A stretch of 50,235 bases of DNA from Nevskia soli DSM 19509 (GTDB lineage Bacteria > Pseudomonadota > Gammaproteobacteria > Nevskiales > Nevskiaceae), in assembly GCF_000711955.1 (NCBI RefSeq), contig NZ_JONR01000036.1, positions 1 to 50,235 on the forward strand. Direction: 5' to 3'. The translations under genes and the position numbers were made by a program. Within the stretch, counting starts at the first letter, position 1. Each line of letters opens with the position of its first letter. The notes beneath the pieces are model-generated. The model did not search any database, was not told where the DNA came from, and was given only the letters and a program-made list of their open reading frames with translations. Positions 37,723-49,736 of the stretch are shown here, in pieces.

Positions 37723-37794
37723 GAAAGCGTATCCCGGCGTGGAACTGCGGTTTGGTGAGGTGGACGCAGCGCGTCCGCCCGATGCCGCGTCACT

Positions 37795-37810
37795 AGCAGG
37801 GGCTGTGCCA
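37795..37810 (-). promoter_or_regulatory. Sigma-54 promoter of pqqD
   Basis: Minus strand TGGCAC-AGCCC-CTGCT with GG-N10-GC spacing. One deviation (C for T at the first base of the -12 element). Predicted start is near 37783, about 60 nt before the coding region. Confidence 0.75.
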
Positions 37811-37924
37811 CTTGGGCCGCAATGGAAAAAGCCGGTTCGCTGCGTCCGCGCATCGGCCGGCGCGGCGGATTCAAGCCCCGGGGACGCCGCCTGTGTCAGT
37901 GGCGACGTCTCCGGTGGTACACAG

Positions 37925-37937
37925 TGTCACACGGGCA

Positions 37938-37942
<5 letters not shown>
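37925..37942. promoter_or_regulatory. Candidate activator site upstream of pqqD
   Basis: TGTC-ACACGGGCAT-TACA, a near match to the TGTC-N10-GACA dyad, about 115 bp from the pqqD -24 box. It overlaps the last codons of the regulator gene. Confidence 0.4.
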
Positions 37943-39986
<2,044 letters not shown>

Positions 39987-40064
39987 CTTCAACTCCTCCA
40001 GTGTCGCGTCCCGTCCCTTGCTTCGGGTGAACCGGTCATCCGGCTTCTGGGCGCGCGCCCTGTT

Positions 40065-40080
40065 AGCAGCAAGTGTGCCA
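40065..40080 (-). promoter_or_regulatory. Sigma-54 promoter of the activator gene
   Basis: Minus strand TGGCAC-ACTTG-CTGCT, the same core as the pqqD promoter, with GG-N10-GC spacing. Predicted start is near 40053, 67 nt before the ATG. This implies that the activator raises its own expression. Confidence 0.72.
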
Positions 40081-40097
40081 GGGCCGGGGATACAGAG

Positions 40098-40153
40098 TGT
40101 CACCGTATTGGAGCATCTCGTGTCGGTCAATGGATGCGCTGTAGACAAGACAC
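40098..40153. promoter_or_regulatory. Cluster of candidate activator half-sites
   Basis: TGTCAC at 40098, TGTCGG at 40121, and GACA repeated in AGACAAGACAC at 40143-40153. They lie between the divergent sigma-54 promoters of the activator gene and the aldehyde dehydrogenase gene. No single perfect dyad is present, so the exact site is uncertain. Confidence 0.4.
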
Positions 40154-40274
40154 ACCGCATCGGGCGCGAAACAGCATCCGCACTGAATCCGCCCCTCGCT
40201 TCAAAGCCGCCCTGCAAGCCGTTGCGCGGCGGACAACCCGGCCGTAAACGGCCTGGGACGCCGTTATCCGTGTT

Positions 40275-40290
40275 TGGCGCGCTCCTTGCT
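40275..40290 (+). promoter_or_regulatory. Sigma-54 promoter of the aldehyde dehydrogenase gene
   Basis: TGGCGC-GCTCC-TTGCT with GG-N10-GC spacing and a T-rich left flank. Predicted start is near 40302, leaving a 115-nt leader. Confidence 0.75.
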
Positions 40291-40416
40291 CTTGAGGCGC
40301 CCGCGACGATGCAGTGGATCGTCAGGCGCCGTATTAGACCTTGGTCGTAGACCCGGTCGCACCACGGCGATCAATCAGTTAGCGACCATCGCGATGGTCA
40401 ATTGGAGGAGCGAAAA

Positions 40417-41928
40417 ATGGATGGAAATGACGGTGGTCTGACCGCACTGAGCCCGGCGGTCAGGAAATTCCTCAGTCAGCCCAAGCAGGTGCTGATCAAC
40501 GGCAAGTGGCAATCCGCGCAGTCCGGCAAGACCTTCGAAGTCTTCAATCCCGCCAATGGCGAAATCATCGGCCATGCGGCGGCGTGCGAAAAAGACGACG
40601 TCGATCTGGCGGTAAGGGCGGCGCGCAAGGCCTTCGACGAAGGCCCCTGGCGGCGCATGACAGCGTCCGAGCGCGGCCGCATCGTGTGGAAGATCGGCGA
40701 CCTGATCCTCAAGTACGCCGAGGACCTGGCGCAGCTTGAATCGCTGGACAACGGCAAGCCCATCGCCGTGGCGCGCGCCGCCGACGTGCTGCTGGCTGCA
40801 GACCTGTTCCATTACATGGCGGGCTGGGCCACCAAGATCGAAGGCAGCACCATCCCCCTGTCGGTGCCCTATACGCCGGGCGCCGAGTACCACGCCTATA
40901 CCCGCAAGGAACCGATCGGCGTGGTCGGCCAGATCATTCCCTGGAACTTCCCGTTGTTGATGGCGGCGTGGAAACTGGGCCCGGTGCTGACCACCGGCTG
41001 CACGGTGGTGCTGAAACTGGCGGAAGAAACACCGATGTCGGGCCTGCGCCTGGCCGAGATCTGCCAGGAAGCCGGCGTGCCGGACGGCGTGCTCAACGTG
41101 CTCACCGGCTTCGGCGAGCCCTGCGGCGCGCCGCTGGCGGCACATCCGCTGGTCGACAAGATCGCCTTCACCGGCTCGACCGAGGTGGGCAAGCTGATCG
41201 TCAAGGCCGCCTCCCACGATCTGAAGAAGCTGTCGCTGGAACTTGGCGGCAAGTCGCCCAACATCATCCTCGACGACGCCGACCTGGATATCGCCATTCC
41301 CGGCGCTGCCAGCGCCATCTTCTTCAACCAGGGCCAGTGCTGCGCCGCCGGCTCGCGCCTGTTCGTGCAGGAGAAGATCTACGACAAGGTGATGGACGGC
41401 ATCGCCAAGGCGGCGCGGGGCATCAAGGTCGGCCCCGGCCTCGACCCCAGCACGCAGATGGGACCGCTGGTGTCGCAGATCCAGTTCGACCGCGTCTCCG
41501 GCTTCCTCAAGTCCGGCGCGGACGACGGCGCCAAGGCGCTGACCGGCGGCAAGCGCATCGGCGACCGGGGCTACTTCCTGGAGCCGACGGTGCTGGTCGA
41601 TACCACCGAGAAGATGAGCGTCTACCAGGACGAGATTTTCGGACCGGTGGTCACCGCCACGCCGTTCAAGGAACTCGACGACGACCTGATCCGCCGCGCC
41701 AATGACACGGTGTTCGGCCTGGCTTCGGGCATCTACAGCACCAACGCCAGCAAGATCCACCGCCTGGCCTCGCGGCTGCGCGCCGGCACGGTGTGGGTCA
41801 ACTGCTACAACATCTTCGACGCAGCCCTGCCCTTCGGCGGCTACAAGCAGTCCGGCTGGGGACGCGAGATGGGCCAGGAGGTGCTGAAGAATTACCTGGA
41901 GACGAAGTCGGTCTGCATCAGCCTGTAA
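40417..41928 (+). CDS. NAD-dependent aldehyde dehydrogenase (acetaldehyde-type)
   Basis: A 503-residue class 1/2-like ALDH. The oxyanion Asn is in IIPWNFPL (Asn177), general-base Glu275 in LELGGKSPN, and nucleophile Cys309 in FFNQGQCCAAGSR. No signal peptide is seen, so it works in the cytoplasm on aldehyde made by the periplasmic dehydrogenase. The start at 40417 has GGAGGAG six bases upstream. Size and context match the ExaC-type acetaldehyde dehydrogenase of pseudomonad ethanol oxidation, though substrate range is not fixed by sequence. It has its own sigma-54 promoter. Confidence 0.92.
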   Translation: MDGNDGGLTALSPAVRKFLSQPKQVLINGKWQSAQSGKTFEVFNPANGEIIGHAAACEKDDVDLAVRAARKAFDEGPWRRMTASERGRIVWKIGDLILKYAEDLAQLESLDNGKPIAVARAADVLLAADLFHYMAGWATKIEGSTIPLSVPYTPGAEYHAYTRKEPIGVVGQIIPWNFPLLMAAWKLGPVLTTGCTVVLKLAEETPMSGLRLAEICQEAGVPDGVLNVLTGFGEPCGAPLAAHPLVDKIAFTGSTEVGKLIVKAASHDLKKLSLELGGKSPNIILDDADLDIAIPGAASAIFFNQGQCCAAGSRLFVQEKIYDKVMDGIAKAARGIKVGPGLDPSTQMGPLVSQIQFDRVSGFLKSGADDGAKALTGGKRIGDRGYFLEPTVLVDTTEKMSVYQDEIFGPVVTATPFKELDDDLIRRANDTVFGLASGIYSTNASKIHRLASRLRAGTVWVNCYNIFDAALPFGGYKQSGWGREMGQEVLKNYLETKSVCISL

Positions 41929-41943
41929 GTCACGCGCGGTGAG

Positions 41944-41992
41944 AGCCGCACGGGGCGGGCCGGTATACCGGTACCGCACCGTGCGGCTTTTT
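41944..41992 (+). terminator. Terminator after the aldehyde dehydrogenase gene
   Basis: Outer arms AGCCGCACGG (41944-41953) and CCGTGCGGCT (41979-41988) enclose an inner CCGGTATACCGG palindrome. A run of T follows (41988-41992). Confidence 0.8.
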
Positions 41993-42141
41993 CATGTGTG
42001 ATCCACACGCCACGTGCACGGCCGGATCCTTCGCCGCACCCAGGGTGATGGAAAAGGGAACGCGCGCCGAATCCGGCGCCATGACTGGTGCTCCAGCCGT
42101 GGCGATGTGAAGGCGCAGGCTGTACCGCGCTTGCCATGACC

Positions 42142-42159
42142 TGTCACCCATCGCCGGGA
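42142..42159. promoter_or_regulatory. Candidate activator site upstream of the porin gene
   Basis: TGTC-ACCCATCGCC-GGGA, a weak match to the TGTC-N10-GACA dyad, 87 bp from the porin -24 box. Only the left half is convincing. Confidence 0.3.
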
Positions 42160-42245
42160 CTTCTCCACGTCCGGCCGCCTCGATACAACTCCGATATCTT
42201 GAGAAAAGCCTTGTAGATACTGGGCATTTCCGCATCCGGACGGAA

Positions 42246-42261
42246 TGGCATGGCACTTGCT
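42246..42261 (+). promoter_or_regulatory. Sigma-54 promoter of the porin gene
   Basis: TGGCAT-GGCAC-TTGCT with GG-N10-GC spacing. The spacer itself contains a second GGCAC, but only the first is correctly spaced. Predicted start is near 42273, 77 nt before the ATG. Confidence 0.78.
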
Positions 42262-42349
42262 CCCGCGCCGCTCGCACGGGCCGGGATGGAGGAGAAAAAC
42301 GGCTCGCTGCTTTGCGAACCACTTTTTTTCTTATACGGGAGCTAAAACG

Positions 42350-43615
42350 ATGAACAGGTTCAGCAGGATCATTCCGGTTGCCGGCGTCATGTCTCTGCTT
42401 TGCGCGTCCGGCGCCGCTCATGCCTTCGACATGGTCAATGGCGACTGGAAGTTTTCGTTCAACGGCAACATCAACGTCCACTACATCTACTCGGACTGCG
42501 AGAGCGCCTCGTCGGCGAAGGCCATCACCACCGTGGGCGGCGCCTGTACCGGCAGCGCCAGCGGCAGCAGCGTCTCCAACGTGGGCAACGGTCTGCTGCC
42601 GGCGGCGATGTCCTTCGGCGTCGCCACCACGCAGGGCGGCTACGACATCACGGCGCACTTCGGCCTGTATCCGGGCATCAGCACCAACGACGGCGGCTCG
42701 CCCAACGTGCAGCAGGGTTCACCGGCCGGAACCAACGTGGCATTGGGCACCACCGGACTGGACGTGCGCCAGGTCTACATGACCTTCGGCAACAAGGACA
42801 TGGGGACCTTCACCCTGGGCCGCAACTTCGGTTTGTTCGGCTTCGACGCCATCATCAACGACATGACCCTCCCCGGTGTGGGTGTCGCCGGCAGTTTCTC
42901 CACCGCAACGCCGTCCAACACCTCGCTCGGCTCGATCGGCTTCGGCTACATCTATACCGATACGCTGGCGCAGATGAATTACACCACGCCGGACTACGCC
43001 GGCTTCAATGCCACGCTGGGCATCTTCGACCCGATCAACTCGCTCACCGCGCCTGGACCCGCGGCGCCGAAAAGCGCGCCGGGTGTCCACGGCAAACTGA
43101 CCTACACCTATGCTTTCGACAAGGGCACCAAGCTGTACCTGTCGAGCGCGTTTCTGGATCAGAAACAGAAGTACCTGATCGGCGCCACGCCGTACAGCTA
43201 CAACGGCTTCGGTATCGATGCCCTGGCGAAGCTGGATATCGATGCGTTCGAGGCGGTGGCCTACTACTACCGCGGCAGCGGCCTGGGCACGACCGGGCTG
43301 TTCTTCCTCTCGGATGACGGGCTGGGCAACAAGCGCAATTCCAGCGGCTACCTGTTGCAGGGCAGCTACACCATCAACAAGGTCAAGCTCGGCGTGAACT
43401 ACGGCGTAAGCCGGCTCGGCTATGCCAACAACGCCGATCAAGCGAATGTGCCCAACCTGCTCAAGTCCAACAGCAAGGTCACGGCCGGCGTCTATTACTC
43501 GCTGACCAAGAACCTGACCCTGCTGAGCGAAATCAGCGATGTCGACACCAAAGCTCACAACGGGGACAGCAACCGCAGCATCAGCGGCAATGTCGGCGCC
43601 TTCCTGTCGTTCTGA
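42350..43615 (+). CDS. Outer-membrane porin (DcaP/Porin_4-like)
   Basis: A 421-residue outer-membrane beta-barrel. The signal peptide ends in GAAHA, the mature chain starts FDMVNGDWKFSFNGNINVHYIY, and the body alternates amphipathic strands (TYTYAFDKGTKLYLSSAFLDQKQ; KLGVNYGVSRLGYANN) with a terminal Phe (VGAFLSF), the usual signal for barrel assembly. GGGAG precedes the ATG. Placed under a sigma-54 promoter next to the alcohol genes, it probably admits the substrate, or possibly a metal or cofactor complex. Family placement is by general pattern. Confidence 0.8.
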   Translation: MNRFSRIIPVAGVMSLLCASGAAHAFDMVNGDWKFSFNGNINVHYIYSDCESASSAKAITTVGGACTGSASGSSVSNVGNGLLPAAMSFGVATTQGGYDITAHFGLYPGISTNDGGSPNVQQGSPAGTNVALGTTGLDVRQVYMTFGNKDMGTFTLGRNFGLFGFDAIINDMTLPGVGVAGSFSTATPSNTSLGSIGFGYIYTDTLAQMNYTTPDYAGFNATLGIFDPINSLTAPGPAAPKSAPGVHGKLTYTYAFDKGTKLYLSSAFLDQKQKYLIGATPYSYNGFGIDALAKLDIDAFEAVAYYYRGSGLGTTGLFFLSDDGLGNKRNSSGYLLQGSYTINKVKLGVNYGVSRLGYANNADQANVPNLLKSNSKVTAGVYYSLTKNLTLLSEISDVDTKAHNGDSNRSISGNVGAFLSF

Positions 43616-43638
43616 ACGACTCCCCCAGAGGTGATATT

Positions 43639-43667
43639 GGGCCGGGACTTCCCGGCCCTTCTTTTTT
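43639..43667 (+). terminator. Terminator after the porin gene
   Basis: Stem GGGCCGGG (43639-43646) / CCCGGCCC (43651-43658), loop ACTT, then TTCTTTTTT. It lies between the porin gene and the convergent adk gene. Confidence 0.85.
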
Positions 43668-43690
43668 CCTCCGGGCGATCGGCCCGCGCG

Positions 43691-44299
43691 CTAGGCGTGC
43701 GCCACCCGCCGCCCGCCGAACGCCGACTTGCCGGCCGCTTCGGCCAGGCGGACGACGATACGCTGGAAGATGTCCTCGACCGCACCGGTGCCGGGCACCA
43801 CAACCAGCTTGCCCTGCGCGCCGTAGTAGTCGAGCAGCGGGCGCGTCTCCTCGCCGTACACGCGGATGCGGCAGCGGATTACCTCTTCGCGGTCGTCGGC
43901 GCGGTCCTGCTGCTGTGCGCGCAGGAGCAACCGCTGCACCAGCTCTTCGTCATCCACTTCCAGGTGCAGGGCCAGGTCCAGGGGCGTGCCGTGGCCGCGC
44001 AGCAGCGCATCCAGCGTTCGCGCCTGCGCGGTATTGCGCGGGAAGCCGTCGAGAATGAAGCCGCCGGCGGTATCCGGCTGGGCCAGCCGGCTTTCGACGA
44101 TCTGCACGACGATGTCGTCGGCGACGAGGCCGCCGGCATCCATGACGGACTTGGCCTTGCGGCCCAGTTCCGTGCCATCGCTGACCGCGGCGCGCAGGGC
44201 GTCGCCGGTGGACAGGCGCGGCACACCGAACTCGTGCGCCAGTTTTTCGCCCTGTGTTCCCTTGCCGGAACCGGGTGCACCCAACAGTATCATCCGCAT
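43691..44299 (-). CDS. adk: Adenylate kinase, short-LID form
   Basis: A 202-residue nucleoside monophosphate kinase. The P-loop is LLGAPGSGKGTQ, followed by PRLSTGDALRAAV, GGFILDGFPRNTAQA (the DGFPR motif) and a short LID around LLLRAQQQDRADDREEVIRCRI. The usual bacterial enzyme is about 214-217 residues with a 27-residue longer LID, so this is the short type. AAGGAAGG precedes the ATG at 44299. Acs releases AMP, which adenylate kinase returns to ADP, so the position next to the alcohol regulon could be functional; it is on the opposite strand and no sigma-54 site was found. Whether it is the only adk is unknown. Confidence 0.88.
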   Translation of the reverse strand: MRMILLGAPGSGKGTQGEKLAHEFGVPRLSTGDALRAAVSDGTELGRKAKSVMDAGGLVADDIVVQIVESRLAQPDTAGGFILDGFPRNTAQARTLDALLRGHGTPLDLALHLEVDDEELVQRLLLRAQQQDRADDREEVIRCRIRVYGEETRPLLDYYGAQGKLVVVPGTGAVEDIFQRIVVRLAEAAGKSAFGGRRVAHA

Positions 44300-44653
44300 C
44301 TTCGTTCCTTCCTTCGCAGTCATCGAGCGTTCCGGACATTTCCGGGGCGGGACGCGAAGGCAAGATGCATGCCGCGGGACGCGGGCCCACGCACGTCCTG
44401 CAAGCGGACGACGCGTCCGGCCGAAGCGCACGAAGAAGTACATCCCCGACTGAAAATACACATCACGCCCGCGTCAGTTCATCGCACAAGCGCCGTTCAC
44501 GCGAACGACCGCGCCGGCTGTGATCGGCGCTGGACGAGTGACTGCAATCGCAATGCGGTCATGGCTGGACCGTATTGCGGCTGCATCACCGGTCTGCGCC
44601 CGAAAGCGGCGGCGGGGCCTTTTGCCCGGCCTCCGCTTCGGCGATGCCGCGGA
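44300..44653. other. Intergenic stretch upstream of adk
   Basis: About 350 bp without a supported gene. It should contain the adk promoter, but I could not pick a convincing one. No repeat of the families seen elsewhere is present. Confidence 0.45.
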
Positions 44654-45001
44654 TCAACGCGGCGGCGGCACCACGACGACGGTGCTGCCACCCGCGCCGT
44701 TCTGGCCTTTGGCGCCCTTGGCGCCGGTATTGCCCTGGTTGCCCTGGCTGCCGGTGGCACCGGTGTCGCCGACAGCGCCGGTGTTGCCGGTGTTACCGGT
44801 ATTGCCCGTGGCGCCCGTGTCGCCGACGGCACCGGTGTTGCCCGTGTTGCCGGTATTGCCCTGGTTGCCGGTGGAGCCCTTGGCGCCGGTATAGCCGGTA
44901 TTGCCGGTGTTGCCCTGTTCGCCCTGCGGACCCATGGGGCCGGTACAGGCGCCGAGTCCAAGTGCGGCGAGCAGCAGAAGTGACGGGATCGAATATTTCA
45001 T
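44654..45001 (-). CDS. Collagen-like repeat lipoprotein
   Basis: A 115-residue lipoprotein: signal peptide MKYSIPSLLLLAALGLGAC (lipobox LGAC, Cys19), then about 29 uninterrupted Gly-x-y triplets from GPMGPQGEQ to GST, and a short tail VVVVPPPR. Triplets are rich in GNT, GAV, GDT and GAT. An 18-residue block (GNTGNTGNTGAVGDTGAT) occurs twice in tandem, so the DNA has a 54-bp duplication that could vary in copy number. Bacterial Gly-x-y proteins of this kind can form collagen-like triple helices at the surface, here anchored by lipid. There is little Pro at the x position. GAGAGG precedes the ATG. Role unknown. Confidence 0.85.
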   Translation of the reverse strand: MKYSIPSLLLLAALGLGACTGPMGPQGEQGNTGNTGYTGAKGSTGNQGNTGNTGNTGAVGDTGATGNTGNTGNTGAVGDTGATGSQGNQGNTGAKGAKGQNGAGGSTVVVVPPPR

Positions 45002-45154
45002 GACGGCCTCTCAAGTGGTACGCGGCCGGGAGACCGCATGGGCCACTCTGGCCGGAGGCGTACACAGCGTCTGTTCGCTGCGGCACTTAGAGCCTGTAAC
45101 AGAATGCATCGCGCCTGCGACGGCGGTCATTTATGCGCCGCGCAGCGTCGCCTG

Positions 45155-45391
45155 TCAGACTCCGGCGGCTTTCAGGCTCAGGCGCACCGCGAAGTAAAGC
45201 ACCGCGATCAGCAGCAGGGTGAAGACGATGCCGCCGATGATGAAGGTGGAGGCCTTGCCGTGCTTGAAGTCGCGTTCGCGGTTCTTCTCGCTCTGCACGC
45301 CGAAGGCGGCGGAGACCACGCTGGCGGCGGTCTGCAGCAGGGTGGGCGCCCGCTCGTCTTTGCCGGGTTGTTCTGCGGGAGGCTCGGTCAT
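45155..45391 (-). CDS. DUF2970 family membrane protein
   Basis: A 78-residue protein containing TLLQTAASVVSAAFGVQSEKNRERDFKHGK, the signature of DUF2970, followed by one transmembrane helix (ASTFIIGGIVFTLLLIAVLYFAVRL). The family is common and uncharacterised in proteobacteria. It starts 36 bp after the spermidine-synthase-like gene on the same strand, so the two may be co-transcribed. The ribosome site is weak. Confidence 0.85.
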   Translation of the reverse strand: MTEPPAEQPGKDERAPTLLQTAASVVSAAFGVQSEKNRERDFKHGKASTFIIGGIVFTLLLIAVLYFAVRLSLKAAGV

Positions 45392-45427
45392 GGGAGTCTG
45401 CTGAGGAGGGAAGGTGTTGCGTGTAGT

Positions 45428-46321
45428 TTATCGGCCACGCCGGCGCGGCTGCTGTTCGTAGGTACGTTGCAGCTTGCGGGCGAAGGCGGAGAAGTCGAGG
45501 CCGTGGCGGCGGGCCAGCTTGCGCGCCTCGCGCTCGATGGCGGGCCAGTCCGGCTCGCGCCAGGGTTCGTTGAAGGCGAAGGCGACACGGTTGCCCTCGC
45601 CCACCACGTCCTGGACGATCAAGCGGTCGTCGAAGGTGTCGGCGATGAGGCCGCGGTGGAAGTCGACCACTTCATCCGGCCCGATCAGGTTGACCACCAG
45701 TACGCCGCCGGGGCGCAGGCCGGCGCGCAGCTTCTGGTAGAAGCCGGCGTTGCCGAAGGAGGGCACGATGCCCAGCTCGTCGCAGCCGTCGATGAGGATG
45801 ACGTCGGCGCGCTCGTCGGGCGCGGCGAAGTAGTCGACGGCATCGGCGTGGACGATGCGCATGCGCTGGTTTTCGGCGGGGATCTGGAAGTAGTGGGCGC
45901 AGTTGATGACGCCGCGGTCGATCTCCACCGTGGTGATGCTGGCGCGCGGCAGCTCGCGGTAGCAGAACTTGGTCAGCGAGCCGCCGCCCAGTCCGACGAT
46001 GGTGACCTGCTTCGGCCGCGGCAGGAACAGCATGAAGGCCATCATCTGCCGGGTGTAGGCGAGCTTGAGCGCGTAGGGCTCGTCGATGCTCATCTCGCTC
46101 TGCACGTAGTAGGGGCTGAAATGCAGGGAGCGGATGACGCCGTCGTCCACCACGAAGGGGTCCGGATCGCCCTCCTCGCGCGGGCGCGGCGGCGGGCGGC
46201 GGATATTCTCGTCCGGGATGCGCTGCGGCGGCAGGAACCCGGTGCCGTTGAATGGTTTGGCGGCGGCCCTGGCGGCCCGCTTCGGCGGGGAACTGCGGCG
46301 CTTGGTTTCGGTATCGGTCAC
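45428..46321 (-). CDS. Spermidine synthase-like protein (SAM-dependent transferase fold)
   Basis: A 297-residue protein with the Rossmann core of spermidine synthase: VTIVGLGGGSLTKFCYRELP binds the nucleotide, VEIDRGVINCAHYF follows, and ADVILIDGCDELG is in the place of the catalytic Asp region. The N-terminal 55 residues are basic and Pro-rich, unlike SpeE, and the C-terminal end is also basic. Strict SpeE residues for putrescine are not all recognisable, so it may be a SpeE-like methyltransferase instead. The start is a GTG at 46321. Confidence 0.75.
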   Translation of the reverse strand: MTDTETKRRSSPPKRAARAAAKPFNGTGFLPPQRIPDENIRRPPPRPREEGDPDPFVVDDGVIRSLHFSPYYVQSEMSIDEPYALKLAYTRQMMAFMLFLPRPKQVTIVGLGGGSLTKFCYRELPRASITTVEIDRGVINCAHYFQIPAENQRMRIVHADAVDYFAAPDERADVILIDGCDELGIVPSFGNAGFYQKLRAGLRPGGVLVVNLIGPDEVVDFHRGLIADTFDDRLIVQDVVGEGNRVAFAFNEPWREPDWPAIEREARKLARRHGLDFSAFARKLQRTYEQQPRRRGR

Positions 46322-46550
46322 TGTCGGGTCACTGGAGCGTCATTGGAAGTAGGGGCCGCCCCCGGCGGGGGACTGCCGCAGGCCGGCAGCCGGCCCGTTG
46401 TGGATGGAAAAATCGTCCCCACTGTTTGCGTCATGGTAAGGACTTGGTTGAAGACTTGCCCTGTAAACCGCTGCCGCCGGCCATGGGCAAGGATTTGCGC
46501 CCACCGGGCGGAACGGCGGCCGGCAAACGGGGTCACAACCTTGCTTTGCT

Positions 46551-46577
46551 GAAATTCCCCGGAATTTCCGGTAAAAT
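46551..46577 (+). promoter_or_regulatory. Palindrome and -10 box upstream of rpoD
   Basis: Inverted repeat GAAATTCC (46551-46558), CC, GGAATTTC (46561-46568) directly precedes TAAAAT (46572-46577), a plausible -10 hexamer 61 bp before the ATG. A -35 is unclear (TTGCTG at 46546). The palindrome sits where a repressor would block RNA polymerase. Confidence 0.5.
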
Positions 46578-46637
46578 ATGCGGTTCTTCGCCGATTTTCG
46601 ATTTTCCGTGGTCGGCACCACGTACGAGAGCCAGTTG

Positions 46638-48476
<1,839 letters not shown>

Positions 48477-48496
48477 GCTTCAGCAAAGCTGCAAGG

Positions 48497-48525
48497 AAAA
48501 GGCCCCGCGATGCGGGGCCTTTTTT
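48497..48525 (+). terminator. Terminator after rpoD
   Basis: AAAA, stem GGCCCCGC (48501-48508), loop GAT, GCGGGGCC (48512-48519), TTTTTT. A textbook intrinsic terminator 20 bp past the stop. Confidence 0.92.
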
Positions 48526-48529
48526 ATTG

Positions 48530-48998
48530 CGCGACGACTGGCGGCGCGAATCCGCGCAAATCCTTTATGCGCTTCGATAGCGCTTCCCTCTCCCGCAGAC
48601 GGGAGAGGGTGGCCATGCGGATGGATGCGGGCGCTGGATCGACCTGCCACCAGATCTTGCCGGCGCTGACAAGCTCGCTGATCATGCTGACCGGCTTGGT
48701 TTCAGCCCTGACCGACCCGCCCCGGGGTGGCCCCCTTCACCGTTAGATTGACGGCCAACGGCAGCGCTCAGGAAGTCGCCGGCATATCTCTGGCGGGCCA
48801 GGAACGGACGGTCGTTACCTTAATTTCGCACGTTGGAAAGCTGTCATTTGCCACCGACCTCCGTCGGGCACAGCCCACAGGCGCCTGCCGCGAACGTCCG
48901 GTAACGGGCGCCTCACTTAGATTCGTGATAGTACCAAGAGGCGGAGCCAACGCCCTTTGGTCCTCATGGCAGTGAAGTGGCGGACGGACCCACATCTT
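48530..48998. other. Intergenic stretch with one hairpin repeat
   Basis: Contains the CCCTCTCCC/GGGAGAGGG repeat (48586-48609). The remaining 380 bp carry short open frames with no recognisable domain. Base composition starts to fall here, so a worn-out gene remnant is possible but cannot be shown. Confidence 0.5.
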
Positions 48999-49736
48999 TC
49001 AGCTGACACTGAGTCTGTACCCCACCCCTGGCTCGGTGAGCATCAAGGCTGGGTTAGCTGGATTGCTCTCCAGTTTGCCACGCAGTTGGCGCATGTAAAC
49101 GCGAAGGTAGGCAACGTCGTCCTCATTGTCCGCGCCCCAAACCTCGCGCAGTAGATGGCGATGCGTGAGTACTTTCCCGGCGTGGATCACCAGTTGCTGC
49201 AGGACGTCGTATTCCTTGGGTGAAAGCTTGATCGCGATACCATCGCGCGTGATGCGGCGACTAACAAGGTCGATGCAGAGGCCGCCGTACTCAAATATAG
49301 GATTGACGCCTTGCGACTGTATGCAATGGCGAAACGCGGTGCGGATGCGGGCAGCCAACTCTTCAACGCCGAACGGCTTGGTAACATAGTCGTTTGCGCC
49401 CGCATCGAGTGCTTGAACCTTGCCAAGCTCGTCGTTCCGCGTAGACAGGACGATAATGGGCACGCGCGAGCCCAGCCTTAACTTGTGGATAATGTCCCGG
49501 CCATCGCCGTCGGGGAGGTCCAGTTCCAAAATAACGAGATCAATCTTTGTCTCGGCCAATCGCTCAAAGGCTTTTGCCGCACTACTGGCTTCAAAGACCT
49601 TGTAACCAAGCACACCCATCATTCTGTTCAGCAGGCGGCGAATCGCGGGATCGTTGTCAACGACGAGGATTCGGCCGGCGGTAATCGGAGCACTTTCGTG
49701 GGTTAGGGCCTGGTTGTCGAAATCAGCGCTTGGCAT
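48999..49736 (-). CDS. OmpR/KdpE-type response regulator with altered receiver site
   Basis: A 245-residue two-domain regulator. The receiver (about 21-135) matches KdpE in LPDGDG and VTKPFG (Lys120), but the phosphoacceptor position reads VILELDLPDGDG, where KdpE has IILDLGLPDGDG, so Asp is replaced by Glu71. The acidic pair is VDNDP (Asp27-Asn28) in place of Asp/Glu-Asp. Residues about 150-245 are a winged helix of the OmpR class (KLSPKEYDVLQQLVIHAGKVLTHRHLLREVWG). The protein may thus work without phosphorylation, or in a locked active form. No histidine kinase is identified on this strand. Codon use is less GC-biased than in the neighbouring genes. Confidence 0.88.
   Translation of the reverse strand: MPSADFDNQALTHESAPITAGRILVVDNDPAIRRLLNRMMGVLGYKVFEASSAAKAFERLAETKIDLVILELDLPDGDGRDIIHKLRLGSRVPIIVLSTRNDELGKVQALDAGANDYVTKPFGVEELAARIRTAFRHCIQSQGVNPIFEYGGLCIDLVSRRITRDGIAIKLSPKEYDVLQQLVIHAGKVLTHRHLLREVWGADNEDDVAYLRVYMRQLRGKLESNPANPALMLTEPGVGYRLSVS

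Noticed and set aside
42177..42196. CCTCGATACAACTCCGATATC as another REP-like copy
   Set aside because: Only the first eight bases match; the stem and the tail are missing.
44660..44930. Short regular repeats that might be a CRISPR array
   Set aside because: The period is 9 and 54 bases, in frame with Gly-x-y codons of a lipoprotein, and there are no distinct spacers or cas genes.
48727..48975. An 82-codon frame downstream of rpoD
   Set aside because: No ribosome site, domain or composition typical of a coding region, and an opposing frame of similar length exists.
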